Shown here: piece by piece, positions 52,561-63,801 of the stretch
How the letters are laid out: every line of letters starts with the position of its first letter
Position numbering within the stretch: position 1 is the stretch's first letter
Assembly: GCA_013178165.1 (NCBI GenBank)
Contig: JABLXG010000001.1
Span: 205,605 to 269,604 of the forward strand
DNA: 64,000 nucleotides
Direction of reading: 5' to 3'
Source: Anaerolineae bacterium
GTDB lineage: Bacteria > Chloroflexota > Anaerolineae > Aggregatilineales > Ch27
Translations under genes and position numbers: made by a program
Notes under the pieces: model-generated
Database searches by the model: none
Seen by the model: only the letters and a program-made list of their open reading frames with translations
Told to the model about the DNA's origin: nothing

Positions 52561-52708
52561 TCCCTTCCTGAGGCAAGGCGTGTGACAAAGCCGATTCCGG
52601 CTATTACACCGCCTGTGATACCCCTCGCCGCAGGGTGATCTCCTGCCGTCGGTGGGTCCTGAGTGTCTGTGTGCGATCCGAGCTCACCTCGGAGGAAGGG
52701 AACTTTTC

Positions 52709-54544
<1,836 letters not shown>

Positions 54545-54659
54545 GCAGCGTCGGCTGGACCCTACAGGCAGGGTGAAAGAGCGTGAAGATCGCAGTTTTC
54601 CGTCATCCGTCCCGGCCAAAAGAGGATGGAGATCCAATACTCCGGGCCGCAAAAGCTCG

Positions 54660-54665
54660 TATAAT
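54660..54665 (+). promoter_or_regulatory. -10 element upstream of the corrinoid protein gene
   Basis: Perfect TATAAT about 105 bp before the GTG at 54771; no clear -35 at the right distance. Confidence 0.4.
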
Positions 54666-54770
54666 GGCAGTATATTGGCTGATCGCGAAGTCGGCTGGCG
54701 GGCCAGGTACAGGGAGAGGCTGCCCTGCCAAGCCCGCTCTGGCCGCAGTCATCCGTCCGGAGGAGAACAC

Positions 54771-55406
54771 GTGAGCATTCTGCAAGAAATCCGCGCCAGT
54801 GTGATCAAAGGGGACGCTGCTGGCGCAACGGCGGGCGTCCACAAAGCCCTGGAGCAGAATATCCCTGCCCTGACGATCCTCAATGAGGCGCTGATCAGCG
54901 CCATGACCGAGGTCGGGGAGAAGTTCGAAGCCGGGGAGTTCTACATCCCGGAGATGCTGATTGCGGCGCGGGCCATGCAAAATGCGCTGCAACCGCTTAA
55001 GCCGCTGCTGGTGGAAAGCGGCGCGGAACCGCTGGGCCGGGTGGCCATCGGCACGGTCCAGGGCGACCTGCACGACATCGGCAAGAACCTGGTGGCGATG
55101 ATGCTGGAGGGTGCGGGTTTTGAGATCCGCGACCTGGGCACCAACACAGCACCGGCCACCTTCGTCAAGGCCGCGCAGGACGGCGCCGATATCATCGCCA
55201 TGTCCGCCCTGTTGACCACGACCATGCCTGCTATGAAGACCACCATCGAGGCCCTGCAGGCCGCGGGCGTGCGCGACCGGGTCAAGGTCATGATCGGCGG
55301 CGCGCCGGTAACCCAGGCCTATGCCGACCAGATCGGCGCGGATGGTTACAGCGGCGACGCCAGCAGCGCCGTCCGCCTGGCCAAGCGGCTGATTGGGGTC
55401 GCCTAG
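54771..55406 (+). CDS. Corrinoid (B12-binding) protein, MtbC/MttC type
   Basis: 211 residues from GTG 54771, with GGAGGAGA upstream. An N-terminal helical cap (about 1-85) and a cobalamin-binding Rossmann domain with D99-x-H101-x2-G104 (GDLHDIGKN), then the SALLTTTMPAM and GGAPVT segments. The His would be the lower ligand of cobalt. Such proteins shuttle methyl groups from methylamines or methoxy compounds, but no methyltransferase partner lies nearby. Confidence 0.9.
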   Translation: MSILQEIRASVIKGDAAGATAGVHKALEQNIPALTILNEALISAMTEVGEKFEAGEFYIPEMLIAARAMQNALQPLKPLLVESGAEPLGRVAIGTVQGDLHDIGKNLVAMMLEGAGFEIRDLGTNTAPATFVKAAQDGADIIAMSALLTTTMPAMKTTIEALQAAGVRDRVKVMIGGAPVTQAYADQIGADGYSGDASSAVRLAKRLIGVA

Positions 55407-55476
55407 CCGCAGGGTCGCCTGGCTGGCGAAGCCTCACGAGCGGGTTTTCCTGACGGAATTCAGGCGCATTTGATGG

Positions 55477-55502
55477 GCCTCCGGCCTGCCGCCGGAGGCT
55501 TT
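55477..55502 (+). terminator. Terminator after the corrinoid protein gene
   Basis: Perfect 9 bp stem GCCTCCGGC/GCCGGAGGC (55477-55485 and 55491-55499) with a 5 nt loop and TTT. Confidence 0.6.
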
Positions 55503-55554
55503 GCGGCATTGTGGATGTGTCAGGTACTGGCCGGGATGGGAAAGGGCAGGGGTA

Positions 55555-56190
55555 ATGGCTGCCGCACCGTTGAGCATCACCAATCGCCCACGGATGGGTA
55601 TCCGGCGGTACCTGCGAGGGCCGGCGCGAGCGATCCTGCGCCTGGCCGGGTGGCAGATCATCGGCGCACCGCCGCCAATTCCCCGCTATGTGGTGATCGC
55701 TGCGCCGCACACTTCCAACTGGGATGGCGTCCTGATGCTGCTGGCGACCACCGCCCTGCAATACCCGCTGAACTTCCTGATGAAGGATAGCCTGTTCCGG
55801 GGGCCGCTGGGGCCGGTTGCGCGGCGGCTGGGCGGGATCGCAGTCGATCGCCGCCGCAGCGCCAACACGGTTGAGCAGATCGCCGCTGCTTTCCGCCAGC
55901 GGGAGACAATGGCGCTGGCCATCGCGCCGGAAGGCACGCGCCGCCCGGCAGAGTGCTGGCGCAGCGGTTTTTACCACATCGCCATCCAGGCTGGCGTGCC
56001 AATCGTGCTGGGCTACATCGACTACGCCCGGCGGGAGGTCGGCTTCGGGCCGGTGCTGTGGCCTACCGGCGATGTTGCTGCCGACATGGATCGCATTCGT
56101 GCCTTCTATGCAGGCAAAACCGCTCGTCACCCGGACAGAGTTGGCCCCATCCGCTTGCGGGAGGAACTGCGCCCGTCCGCCAAACGTTGA
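55555..56190 (+). CDS. PlsC-like acyltransferase, divergent
   Basis: 211 residues from ATG 55555. Motifs APHTSNWDG (H-x4-D), a GGIAVDRRRSAN block and APEGTRRP. It resembles the short 1-acylglycerol-3-phosphate acyltransferase-like proteins acting on unknown acceptors. It is clearly more distant than the two paralogues at 47489 and 51396. Confidence 0.82.
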   Translation: MAAAPLSITNRPRMGIRRYLRGPARAILRLAGWQIIGAPPPIPRYVVIAAPHTSNWDGVLMLLATTALQYPLNFLMKDSLFRGPLGPVARRLGGIAVDRRRSANTVEQIAAAFRQRETMALAIAPEGTRRPAECWRSGFYHIAIQAGVPIVLGYIDYARREVGFGPVLWPTGDVAADMDRIRAFYAGKTARHPDRVGPIRLREELRPSAKR

Positions 56191-56226
56191 CGCCCCTGCC
56201 CGCATTTGCTAGACTCTCTGACGCAG

Positions 56227-56306
56227 GGGGCAGTGGCGGAACTGGCATACGCAGCAGACTTAAAATCTGCCGGGAAACCATGTGGGTTCGAGTCCCACCT
56301 GCCCTA
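56227..56306 (+). tRNA. tRNA-Leu (anticodon TAA)
   Basis: 80 nt. Acceptor GGGGCAG/CTGCCCT (first pair G-T), D arm GCGGAACTGGCATACGC, anticodon stem GCAGA/TCTGC with loop CTTAAAA (anticodon TAA), an 11 nt variable arm, T arm GTGGG-TTCGAGT-CCCAC, discriminator A. No CCA is encoded. Confidence 0.93.
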
Positions 56307-56310
56307 CAGA

Positions 56311-56353
56311 GCGACAGCGGGAGGCCGCGCCGGCTTCCCGCTGTCGCATTTTC
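56311..56353 (+). terminator. Terminator after tRNA-Leu
   Basis: 12 bp stem GCGACAGCGGGA/TCCCGCTGTCGC (56311-56322 and 56336-56347), then ATTTT. Confidence 0.75.
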
Positions 56354-56529
56354 CCGGCCAGGGATGGGAGACAATCGGCCTGGCTTTCCGGCATGGCCGG
56401 TCGCTTTCCGATGTTTCTGCTATCGCCGGGTATGTACACGATGGGCGCGTTGACACGCTGGCCGAGCGCTGTTCTAATTCGGTGACGCGGCGCTCCGCAC
56501 TGGTCGCTGCAAGTCCCGGAGGTGGCGCG

Positions 56530-56892
56530 ATGGCTTCCCCTGAAGTCCTGCTTGTGCAGGCATTCAATGAGGCGTTCAACCGTCATGACGCCGAGGCCAT
56601 GCTGGCCCTGATGACTGACGACTGCGTCTTTGAGAACACAGTGCCGCCCCCCGATGGCGCCCGTTACGTGGGGCAGGCGGAGGGGCGGGCCTTCTGGCAG
56701 GCGTTCTTCCGCGCTTCGCCTGCCGCCCGGATCGCCATCGAGGAACTGGTTATCTGTGGCGAACGGGGCTTTCAGCGCTGGGTATACCGCTGGACGGACG
56801 CTGCCGGACGGGCAGGGTATGTGCGCGGCGTGGATATATTCCGTTTTCGTGACGGCAAGATCGCGGAGAAGCTGTCCTACGTCAAAGGTTGA
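56530..56892 (+). CDS. NTF2/SnoaL-like protein
   Basis: 120 residues from ATG 56530, with GGAGG 7 nt upstream. The pattern FNEAFNRHDAEAMLALMTDDCVFEN...VRGVDIFRFRDGKIAEKLSYVK is that of the SnoaL/NTF2-like cone fold. Such proteins are small ligand-binding or isomerase-like enzymes; the substrate is unknown. It is followed 52 bp later by an aldo/keto reductase. Confidence 0.85.
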   Translation: MASPEVLLVQAFNEAFNRHDAEAMLALMTDDCVFENTVPPPDGARYVGQAEGRAFWQAFFRASPAARIAIEELVICGERGFQRWVYRWTDAAGRAGYVRGVDIFRFRDGKIAEKLSYVKG

Positions 56893-56944
56893 CCGGCGAC
56901 AGGCCATCTGCTGGCATCTGCCGTACCCTGAGGAGGGAGATACA

Positions 56945-57871
56945 ATGAAGTATCGCATTCTGGGCCGGACGGGCCTGCGCGTTTCAGTGGTGGGGGTGGG
57001 CACCTGGCAGTTCGGCGGGGAATGGGGGCGCGCCTTTAGCCAGGCCGAAGCGGACGCCATCCTCAGCCGGGCCAAGGTGCGCGGCATCAACCTGATCGAC
57101 ACCGCTGAATGCTATGGTGATCACGTTTCCGAGGCGCTGATCGGGAACTTTTTGCGCCGCGACCGGCGCGAGGACTGGATTGTCGCCACCAAGTTCGGTC
57201 ACCGCTTCCGCAGTAACTTCACCCGCGATGATCTGTGGAGCGCCGCCGCCGTGCGCCAGCAACTTGAGGATTCCCTGCGCGCCCTGCAGACTGACTATAT
57301 TGATCTCTACCAGTTTCATTCCGGCGGGGATGACGCCTTTGACAACGACGAGCTGTGGACGATGCTGGCCAAACAGGTACAGGCAGGCAAAATCCGCCAC
57401 CTGGGCGTCTCCATCAGCAGCCAGGGCAACCGCCGCCACCAGGTTGCCGGGGCCGTTGCCGTCGGTGCGGGGGCGATCCAGCTGGTCTATAACCGCCTGG
57501 AGCGCGAGCCGGAGGCGGAGTTGCTGCCGCTGTGCCTGGCGCACAACCTGGGTGTGCTGGCCCGTGTGCCGCTGGCCAGCGGCCTGCTCAGCGGCAAGTA
57601 TAAACCCGGTGCCACCTTCACCAACCCCGCCGATGTGCGTTCCCTGCGGGAACAGGAGCGCCTCCAGGCCCAGCTCCGCGAGGTGGAAGAAATCCGGGCG
57701 CGGGAAGTGCCGCCCGGCGTAGACATGGCTGCCTGGGCGCTGGCCTGGTGCCTCAAGCACCCGGCGGTAAGCTGTGTCATCCCCGGCTGTAAGTCGCCGG
57801 AGCAGGTCGACGCCAACGCCGACGCTGCCGGGCTTGACCTGGTCGCCGACGATCACCCGCAGGCAGCCTGA
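56945..57871 (+). CDS. Aldo/keto reductase
   Basis: 308 residues from ATG 56945. TIM-barrel reductase with the family catalytic Asp and Tyr in NLIDTAECYGDH, and KFGHRF in place of the Lys block. The His block is DLYQFHSGGDD. The C-terminal NADP-binding segment reads VSCVIPGCKSPEQVDANADA. It reduces an unknown carbonyl with NAD(P)H. Confidence 0.9.
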   Translation: MKYRILGRTGLRVSVVGVGTWQFGGEWGRAFSQAEADAILSRAKVRGINLIDTAECYGDHVSEALIGNFLRRDRREDWIVATKFGHRFRSNFTRDDLWSAAAVRQQLEDSLRALQTDYIDLYQFHSGGDDAFDNDELWTMLAKQVQAGKIRHLGVSISSQGNRRHQVAGAVAVGAGAIQLVYNRLEREPEAELLPLCLAHNLGVLARVPLASGLLSGKYKPGATFTNPADVRSLREQERLQAQLREVEEIRAREVPPGVDMAAWALAWCLKHPAVSCVIPGCKSPEQVDANADAAGLDLVADDHPQAA

Positions 57872-57895
57872 GCCATCGGTACGAAAGGCGCTCTT

Positions 57896-59083
57896 ATGAA
57901 GATCATTGGCTTGATTTCCGGCACTTCGGCGGATGCCATCGACGCGGCGCTATGCGAGATCAGCGGCGCGCCGCCGAATCTTCGCGCCCGCATTGTCGCC
58001 GCCCGGACGCATCCGTACCCGCCTGGCTTCCAGGCTCGCATCCTGCGCCAGATTCGCCCGGAGAGCAGCCGGGTGGATGAGCTGTGTGAGCTGAACGCTG
58101 CGCTGGGGGAGTTGTTCGCGGAAGCAGTGCTGGCCCTGCTGGTGGAAAATGGTCTGACTCCCGCTGATGTGGACCTGATCGGTTCGCACGGGCAGACGGT
58201 ATGGCACACCGTCCAGCCGGACGGACGGGCTACCGCCACCCTGCAGATCACCGAGGCCAGCGTGATCGCTGAGCGGACGGGCATCACCACGATCAGTAAC
58301 TTCCGCCCGCGCGATATCGCCGCCGGCGGGCAGGGCGCCCCGCTGACCAGTTATGCCGACTGGCTGCTACTGCGCCACCCCGATCACTGGCGGGCCATCC
58401 AGAACCTGGGTGGTATCGCCAACGTGACCTTCCTGCCGCCGCTGAACGATTCCGTTAGCGATCCGCTCAGCTTCGATACCGGCCCGGCCAACTGCCTGAT
58501 CGATGAGATCGCTGTGCTGCTGAGCGAGGGCAGGCAGAGCTATGATGTAGATGGTGCACTGGGCGCGGCGGGGACGGTCGATGAAACCTGGCTGGCCGCC
58601 CTGCTGGATCACCCGTACTACCGCCGCCAGCCACCCAAGACGACCGGGCGCGAGTTGTACACGGCAGCGATGGCCGCCGACTTGCTGGCGACCGGACGGG
58701 CGCGCGGTCTGCGCGATGTTGACGTGGTCGCCACGGTGACCGCGCTCACGGCAGCCAGCATCGCTGACGCTTACCGCCGCTTTGCCCCGGCGCCGATCGC
58801 CGAGGTGATCATCGGCGGCGGCGGGCGGCACAACCCGACCCTGATGCGTATGATCCGGGATCGGCTGGGCGGCATCCCTGTTCGCACCCACGAGGATGTC
58901 GGCCTGGACAGCGATAACAAGGAAGCGCTGGTCTTTGCCCTGCTGGCCCATGAGACCTGGCACGCCCGCCCCGGCAACCATCCCGCCCTGACCGGCGCGC
59001 GCCATCCGGTGGTGTTGGGCCAGATTACACCCGGCGCGAACTACATCGCCCTGGCCCGCCAGACCTGGGGCGCGCCGGGTTGA
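57896..59083 (+). CDS. anmK: Anhydro-N-acetylmuramic acid kinase
   Basis: 395 residues. The ATP/sugar-kinase blocks are GLISGTSADAIDAAL near the N-terminus, IGSHGQTVWH, NLGGIANVTFLP, SFDTGPANCLID, and GGGGRHNPTLM. AnmK converts recycled 1,6-anhydroMurNAc to MurNAc-6-P, so the cell recycles its own peptidoglycan. It follows the aldo/keto reductase by 24 bp. Confidence 0.93.
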   Translation: MKIIGLISGTSADAIDAALCEISGAPPNLRARIVAARTHPYPPGFQARILRQIRPESSRVDELCELNAALGELFAEAVLALLVENGLTPADVDLIGSHGQTVWHTVQPDGRATATLQITEASVIAERTGITTISNFRPRDIAAGGQGAPLTSYADWLLLRHPDHWRAIQNLGGIANVTFLPPLNDSVSDPLSFDTGPANCLIDEIAVLLSEGRQSYDVDGALGAAGTVDETWLAALLDHPYYRRQPPKTTGRELYTAAMAADLLATGRARGLRDVDVVATVTALTAASIADAYRRFAPAPIAEVIIGGGGRHNPTLMRMIRDRLGGIPVRTHEDVGLDSDNKEALVFALLAHETWHARPGNHPALTGARHPVVLGQITPGANYIALARQTWGAPG

Positions 59084-59130
59084 AGCGGCGGGCGGCACCG
59101 GCGACCGGGAGACCGGGAGCAGCCCTGCGC

Positions 59131-59136
59131 TATAAT
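59131..59136 (+). promoter_or_regulatory. -10 element of the heme A synthase gene
   Basis: TATAAT at 59131-59136. A transcript starting just after it favours ATG 59175 over GTG 59145. Confidence 0.45.
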
Positions 59137-59174
59137 CGTGCCCGGTGTATGGATTACCCAGGCGGCAAACCCTT

Positions 59175-60104
59175 ATGGCAGGCAGACCTTTTGCGCGTTA
59201 TGCATGGCTGGTGACCGGCTTCACTGTACTGGTCATCCTGTGGGGGGCGGTGGTAAGGGCCACCGGCTCCGGCGCGGGATGCGGCAACCACTGGCCTACC
59301 TGCAACGGCCAGATCATCCCCCAGCCGGAGCAGATCGAGACGTTGATCGAATTCATCCATCGTCTGACCAGCGGCCTGTCCGGCTTGCTGGTGCTGGCGT
59401 TGGCGGTGTGGGCCTTCCGCGCTGGCTGGGCTACCCGCTTCACACGGCGGGCGGCGGCGCTGGCCCTGCTTTTTATGATGGTGGAGGCCCTCGTGGGCAT
59501 GCTGCTGGTGCGGCTGGAACTGGTCGCGGATAACGCCTCCACGACGCGAGCGGTGGTTATTGCCCTGCATCTGGTCAACACGCTGGCCCTGCTGGCTAGC
59601 CTGGCCCTGACCGCCTGGAGCGCCTCCGGACAGCGGATCAGCCTGCAGGGGAAGCCGCGCCGCCTGGCGGGATTACTGGGTCTGGCGCTGGCGGGGATGG
59701 TGCTGCTCTCCGCGGCGGGGGCGGTCACGGCGCTGGGGGATACGCTCTTCCCACCGGAATCACTGATCGCTGGCCTGCAACAGGACCTGGACGCTACCGC
59801 CCACTTCCTGATCCGGCTGCGGGTGATTCATCCGGCCATTGCCCTGCTGGTCAGCGCCTTCCTGCTGGTCGCCGGGCAGGAATTCCTGGCGGCCTCGGCA
59901 ACGGCGCGTCGTCCGGTCATCGCCATGTATGCGCTGGTGATCCTGCAGATCGCCGCTGGATTCGTGAACGTGATCCTGCTCGCGCCGGTCTGGATGCAGG
60001 TACTGCACCTGTTACTGGCGGATAGCCTGTGGCTGGCGCTGGTGCTGGTGGCGGCGGAGGCTCTGGCAGCGGAAGGCGCCTCTCCAGCAGCCCACCCGGC
60101 CTGA
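59175..60104 (+). CDS. ctaA: Heme A synthase (CtaA/Cox15 family)
   Basis: 309 residues, about eight membrane helices. Two halves repeat the pattern: RATGSGAGCGNHWPTC with EFIHRLTSG (His ligands), and in the second half GAVTALGDTLFP with RLRVIHPAIA and LQVLHLLLAD-like His. The two cysteines in GCGNHWPTCNG are typical of the CtaA type. It oxidises haem O to haem A for terminal oxidases, so the organism probably has an aa3-type oxidase. Confidence 0.88.
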   Translation: MAGRPFARYAWLVTGFTVLVILWGAVVRATGSGAGCGNHWPTCNGQIIPQPEQIETLIEFIHRLTSGLSGLLVLALAVWAFRAGWATRFTRRAAALALLFMMVEALVGMLLVRLELVADNASTTRAVVIALHLVNTLALLASLALTAWSASGQRISLQGKPRRLAGLLGLALAGMVLLSAAGAVTALGDTLFPPESLIAGLQQDLDATAHFLIRLRVIHPAIALLVSAFLLVAGQEFLAASATARRPVIAMYALVILQIAAGFVNVILLAPVWMQVLHLLLADSLWLALVLVAAEALAAEGASPAAHPA

Positions 60105-60204
60105 GGGCCGGGCGCGGCGGGCCATCGAGAAGAACGCTGAAAAGCGTACAATAGAAATATAACAGGCCGCCCGGTTGCCGCCGTGTGGCGGGAAAGGATG
60201 CCTG

Positions 60205-60474
60205 ATGGGATTGCTGCGCCGTTTGCTGGGGCGGCAAAAGGAAGCGCGCGGCCCCGGCCCGGGAGCCACGCCCGGCGAGTTGCTCGACTTCCTGGAAGCG
60301 CGCCGCGCTGATGCTGAGAAAACGCTGCTGGGACGCACCCGGTTTTGCCCGCAGTGCCAGAGCAACTACCTGCGGGTGGGCGCCTGGGCCAGCCGGGGCC
60401 GCGCTGGCTGGACGCTGACGTGCGTCAATTGCGGCCTGTTACTGGAACAGACGACCGAGATCGAGGTGCGCTGA
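60205..60474 (+). CDS. Small zinc-ribbon protein, 89 aa
   Basis: Start ATG 60205, with GGAAAGGA 6 nt upstream. A basic helix (LLRRLLGRQKEAR) precedes a C4 zinc ribbon (CPQC...CVNC). No family recognised. It converges with the nuclease gene. Confidence 0.65.
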   Translation: MGLLRRLLGRQKEARGPGPGATPGELLDFLEARRADAEKTLLGRTRFCPQCQSNYLRVGAWASRGRAGWTLTCVNCGLLLEQTTEIEVR

Positions 60475-60502
60475 CGGGCGCAGCCCCGGAGCCGCTGCAG
60501 CC

Positions 60503-61180
60503 TCACAGGCCGTTCTGGCGGCTTGCCTCGCGGTACTGGCACCACTCACACTTGGGATCGGCGGCGGGCGGTTCCGGGAGTTCCAGCACGGTCAGCACCT
60601 CGTCCAGAAAGGCCAGGAAGGACTCGTCATCGGGCTGGATGGCGTGCCACTTAAGCGGCCCGGAGAGGATCGAACGCGATGTGCCCTCGACGGCGTAGCT
60701 CTCCGGCGTGAATGCCAGCAGCCCCATGTGGCTGATCGGGCTGAGGGTGAACTTGCCCGGCGCGGGGTGTTCCAGGGCGTAGGCGTAGGCACGCAGCTGG
60801 CGGGCGTAAAGCTGCAGCGAAACCGCCTTGATGTCCGAAGTCTTGAAATCGATCACACCGTAGGAGCCATCGTCAAACTGCAGGACGGCGTCCAGCTTGC
60901 CGCGGATGGCACAGGTCGCCGTATGGCCATCCAGATGGATAGGGGCGGACTGTACCCACTTTTCGCCGAAGATCATCAGGCCAGGCGGCAAATCGGGCGT
61001 CATGGCCGCCGTTTCCTTCCACATGAAGTAAGCGCGCATCTCCCGGTCGATGATCCCGAAAATGTTGGGGAAGGGGCTGGAAGGCCGGTTGAACTTGCGC
61101 ACCAGCTTGAGGTAAAAGCAGCGCTTGCATTCTTCCCACAGGAACGAAAAATCAGAAGGGCTGAGGATATAGTTGGTCAT
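60503..61180 (-). CDS. PD-(D/E)XK nuclease, Cas4/RecB-like
   Basis: 225 residues. Catalytic residues D97 (GKLDAVL) and D111-F-K113 (GVIDFKTSD), and the Q-x3-Y helix (QLYARQLRAYAYAL). Cysteines C18 and C21 near the N-terminus and C211-x2-C214 at the C-terminus could hold a 4Fe-4S cluster as in Cas4. No cas gene or CRISPR is nearby, so it is more likely a stand-alone repair nuclease. Confidence 0.78.
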   Translation of the reverse strand: MTNYILSPSDFSFLWEECKRCFYLKLVRKFNRPSSPFPNIFGIIDREMRAYFMWKETAAMTPDLPPGLMIFGEKWVQSAPIHLDGHTATCAIRGKLDAVLQFDDGSYGVIDFKTSDIKAVSLQLYARQLRAYAYALEHPAPGKFTLSPISHMGLLAFTPESYAVEGTSRSILSGPLKWHAIQPDDESFLAFLDEVLTVLELPEPPAADPKCEWCQYREASRQNGL

Positions 61181-61226
61181 CGGGTTGTCCTGTTATCCCT
61201 GCCTGCCAGGGCAAAGCAAACCGGGG

Positions 61227-61841
61227 TCAGCCCGGCCTGCGGCTTCGATGGGTTGGTCTATCGCGGCGGGAAAAGGCGCTGGCCCAGAGTGCCGCCTGTT
61301 CTGCCGCTGTCAGGTCGCGCCACTGGCCCGGTTGTAGCCCTTCCAGCGTGATCGGCCCTACTGCCCAGCGCACCAGCCGTAACGTGGGATGGCCGACCGC
61401 TGCCGTCATGCGCCGTACCTGCCGGTTGCGGCCCTCGGTGATCGTCAGCCGCAGCCAGCAGTCGGGAACACTGGCCCGGTAGCGAATCGGCACAGGGCGT
61501 GGCGGCAGATCGGGTGGCTCCGCCAGCAGCACCACCTCCGCCGGGCGGGTCAGACCATCCTTGAGCAGCACCCCTTCGCGCAGCGCCCGCAGCGCCGCCT
61601 CATCCGGGATGCGCTCCACTTGCACCAGATAGGTGCGCGGATGGGTATAACGCGGATCGGTCAGGCGGGCGCTGAGCGCTCCGGAATCCGTCAGGATCAG
61701 CAATCCCTCACTGTCGTAATCCAGGCGTCCGGCGGGGTAGACGCCCGGCACGTCCACGTAGTCAGCCAGCGTCGGGCGACCGACGGCGTCGGTGAACTTG
61801 CTCAGGACCAGGTACGGCTTCCACAGGCGAATCACGCGCAT
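61227..61841 (-). CDS. Pseudouridine synthase, RluE-like
   Basis: 204 residues, without an S4 domain. Conserved [17 protein letters not shown] with the catalytic Asp, and [23 protein letters not shown]. The short RluE/RsuA form that acts on 23S rRNA is the best fit. The tail is Arg-rich ([12 protein letters not shown]). Confidence 0.9.
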   Translation of the reverse strand: MRVIRLWKPYLVLSKFTDAVGRPTLADYVDVPGVYPAGRLDYDSEGLLILTDSGALSARLTDPRYTHPRTYLVQVERIPDEAALRALREGVLLKDGLTRPAEVVLLAEPPDLPPRPVPIRYRASVPDCWLRLTITEGRNRQVRRMTAAVGHPTLRLVRWAVGPITLEGLQPGQWRDLTAAEQAALWASAFSRRDRPTHRSRRPG

Positions 61842-61900
61842 GAAACTCTCCGCGGCTTCCTGAGCTCTCTCAGCCCGGCATCGCTGGGATCATGACCGGT

Positions 61901-62443
61901 CTACGCGCCGGCCAGCAATGCCGCCCAGCGCGGATCATTCCGCAGGGGAGCCAGCGTTTCATCCGCTTCCGCCCAGTTGCGGAGCCGGGGAGCAGCAGTC
62001 AGCGCCGCTGTCAGCGCCGCCAGCGCCTCGTCGATCTGGCTCAGTCGGATCAGCAGGGCGATGTAGCGGCGCTGGATCGCCACTTCGTCGGGGGCCAGGT
62101 CCGCTGCGGCGCGGTAGGCATTGCGGGCGGCTTCCAGCTGGCCTTCCCGTTCCCAGCAACGGCCCAGGTTGGCGTGCGCCTCGGCAAAGCCGAAGTCAAG
62201 CTGGATGGCCCGGTTGAACGAGGCGCGGGCGTCGGCCAGCTTGCCCGCTTCCAGCTGGGCCAGGCCGAGCTGGTTATACAGGCGGGCGTCCTCTGGCTCC
62301 AGAAGGACCAGCCGCCGGTAAAACGAAACCGGATCCTCGCCGGGGGCGAGGATGTAGACGTATGCGCGCGTGCCGTCAGGTACGTCAGCGGGCGGGGTCA
62401 GGTAGATCGCGCCGTTGCCAAAGACGCCGATGTGAAAAGGCAT
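61901..62443 (-). CDS. Tetratricopeptide-repeat protein
   Basis: 180 residues. After a short beta-rich start come at least three TPR units of 34 residues (for example ARLYNQLGLAQLEAGKLADA and AEAHANLGRCWEREGQLEA). A protein-interaction scaffold; partner unknown. A minus-strand TATAAT lies at 62481-62486, 38 bp upstream. Confidence 0.8.
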   Translation of the reverse strand: MPFHIGVFGNGAIYLTPPADVPDGTRAYVYILAPGEDPVSFYRRLVLLEPEDARLYNQLGLAQLEAGKLADARASFNRAIQLDFGFAEAHANLGRCWEREGQLEAARNAYRAAADLAPDEVAIQRRYIALLIRLSQIDEALAALTAALTAAPRLRNWAEADETLAPLRNDPRWAALLAGA

Positions 62444-62589
62444 AGCGGTTGCGCTCCAGAGTTTTCAGGGTGTAGCGGCGATTATACCCCTGCGGGCGGG
62501 TACAGGAGAAGAACGATGCCGGGAGGTCGGGAGACCGCCCTTAAGACAGCGACGTCTGGCATGGCGCTGGTGCTGACCAGTCGCCCTGA

Positions 62590-63732
62590 TCAGCCCGCGG
62601 TGACCGCCCTGACCGCATCTTCCGGCAGCGGGGCGAAGGTGTCCAGCATGCGCCAGATATCCCCGTATGCGGAGGCTTCGTCTTCATCGAGCAGGTTAAT
62701 AGCCTCCCCGGCCAGCCGCAGGTTGGCGCTGATGATCTGCCCGCCGGGGGTGTTGAGCAGCAGGGCCAGGCCGCCATGCGTCGCTCCGTCCGCGTCGCTG
62801 AAGCGGTAGGCGATGGCGTAACCATCCCCGTAGGTGCGTGTCACCGGCTGCACATCCAGCGTCTCCACGCCGGGGCGGCGCTCCACCAGCCAGGTTTCGG
62901 CGTCGGCGGGCGCTCCCAGGACGCCAGGCACAGCGGAAAGGGTCAGGGTATCGCCCTCGGCGCTGGTCAGCGTGGTGACGACGCGGCCCGGCCCCCCATC
63001 AGCCAGCGTCCAGCCAGCCGGGTAACGGATGGCGTAGCCCGCCGCTGGATCGACGACCGCCGTCCAGTCCAGCGGGGCGCGCAGGCCATCAGGCAATACG
63101 TGGAAGGAGGGCCGGACAAGCGCTTCCAGAGCGTCCAGCAACGGGGCATTGTTGCCCGGCGCTACCAGCCGCACGACGCAGACCAGCCGGGGGTCTTCTG
63201 GGACGACCCAGGTGATGTGACGGGCCAGGTAAGTATTGCCGGCCAGGTCCAGTGTGAAGTCGATGGTCACGCTATCGGCGTCGATTCGGCGCCCTGTCTC
63301 CCGCCAGCCATCGTATTCCGACCAGGAAGCAGCCAGTGCAGCGGCATCATTGGCGGCGTCCAGCGTCGTCGTGTCCTGGGGAGTGCTATACTCCTGAATA
63401 TAGGCGTGGATCACGCTGTAGCGCCCCCCGTCAACCAGACTCAGGCTGTTGACCGTGCTCCCGCTGGTGGCGCTGGGGGTGAACCCCTGCGGCTGGATCA
63501 GCAGGAAAGTACCCGCCGGGTGGATGTAGACCTGGGCGATCTCCAGCGCCGGGCCGTCCGGGTCGGGCGTGGGGAAAACAACGGCAGGCGCGGTCAGGTC
63601 GAGGGTAGGCTGGTCTGGCAGAGAGGTCGGCTGGCGATCCAGCCCGACCGGCAGGATTGAGGTCAGCAGCATGCTGGCGATGATCATGAACAGGCCGACA
63701 AGGGCGCTGATTCTTCCCAGTGAGCTTTTCAT
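62590..63732 (-). CDS. Exported protein of unknown function
   Basis: 380 residues from ATG 63732 (MKSSLGRISALVG), which gives a signal anchor (about 7-25). The mature part is beta-rich, with two halves related to lipoprotein-like PsbP/DUF-type domains (YAIRYPAGWTLADGG, FRFSDADGATHGGLALLL). No catalytic motif is recognised. The longer frame upstream is not signal-like. Confidence 0.65.
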   Translation of the reverse strand: MKSSLGRISALVGLFMIIASMLLTSILPVGLDRQPTSLPDQPTLDLTAPAVVFPTPDPDGPALEIAQVYIHPAGTFLLIQPQGFTPSATSGSTVNSLSLVDGGRYSVIHAYIQEYSTPQDTTTLDAANDAAALAASWSEYDGWRETGRRIDADSVTIDFTLDLAGNTYLARHITWVVPEDPRLVCVVRLVAPGNNAPLLDALEALVRPSFHVLPDGLRAPLDWTAVVDPAAGYAIRYPAGWTLADGGPGRVVTTLTSAEGDTLTLSAVPGVLGAPADAETWLVERRPGVETLDVQPVTRTYGDGYAIAYRFSDADGATHGGLALLLNTPGGQIISANLRLAGEAINLLDEDEASAYGDIWRMLDTFAPLPEDAVRAVTAG

Positions 63733-63801
63733 GCCCGGACTCCAGGAAATACGGCAAAGCGCGAATCCACCGGATGATACCGCACAGGAAAAGAGGATGC
63801 G

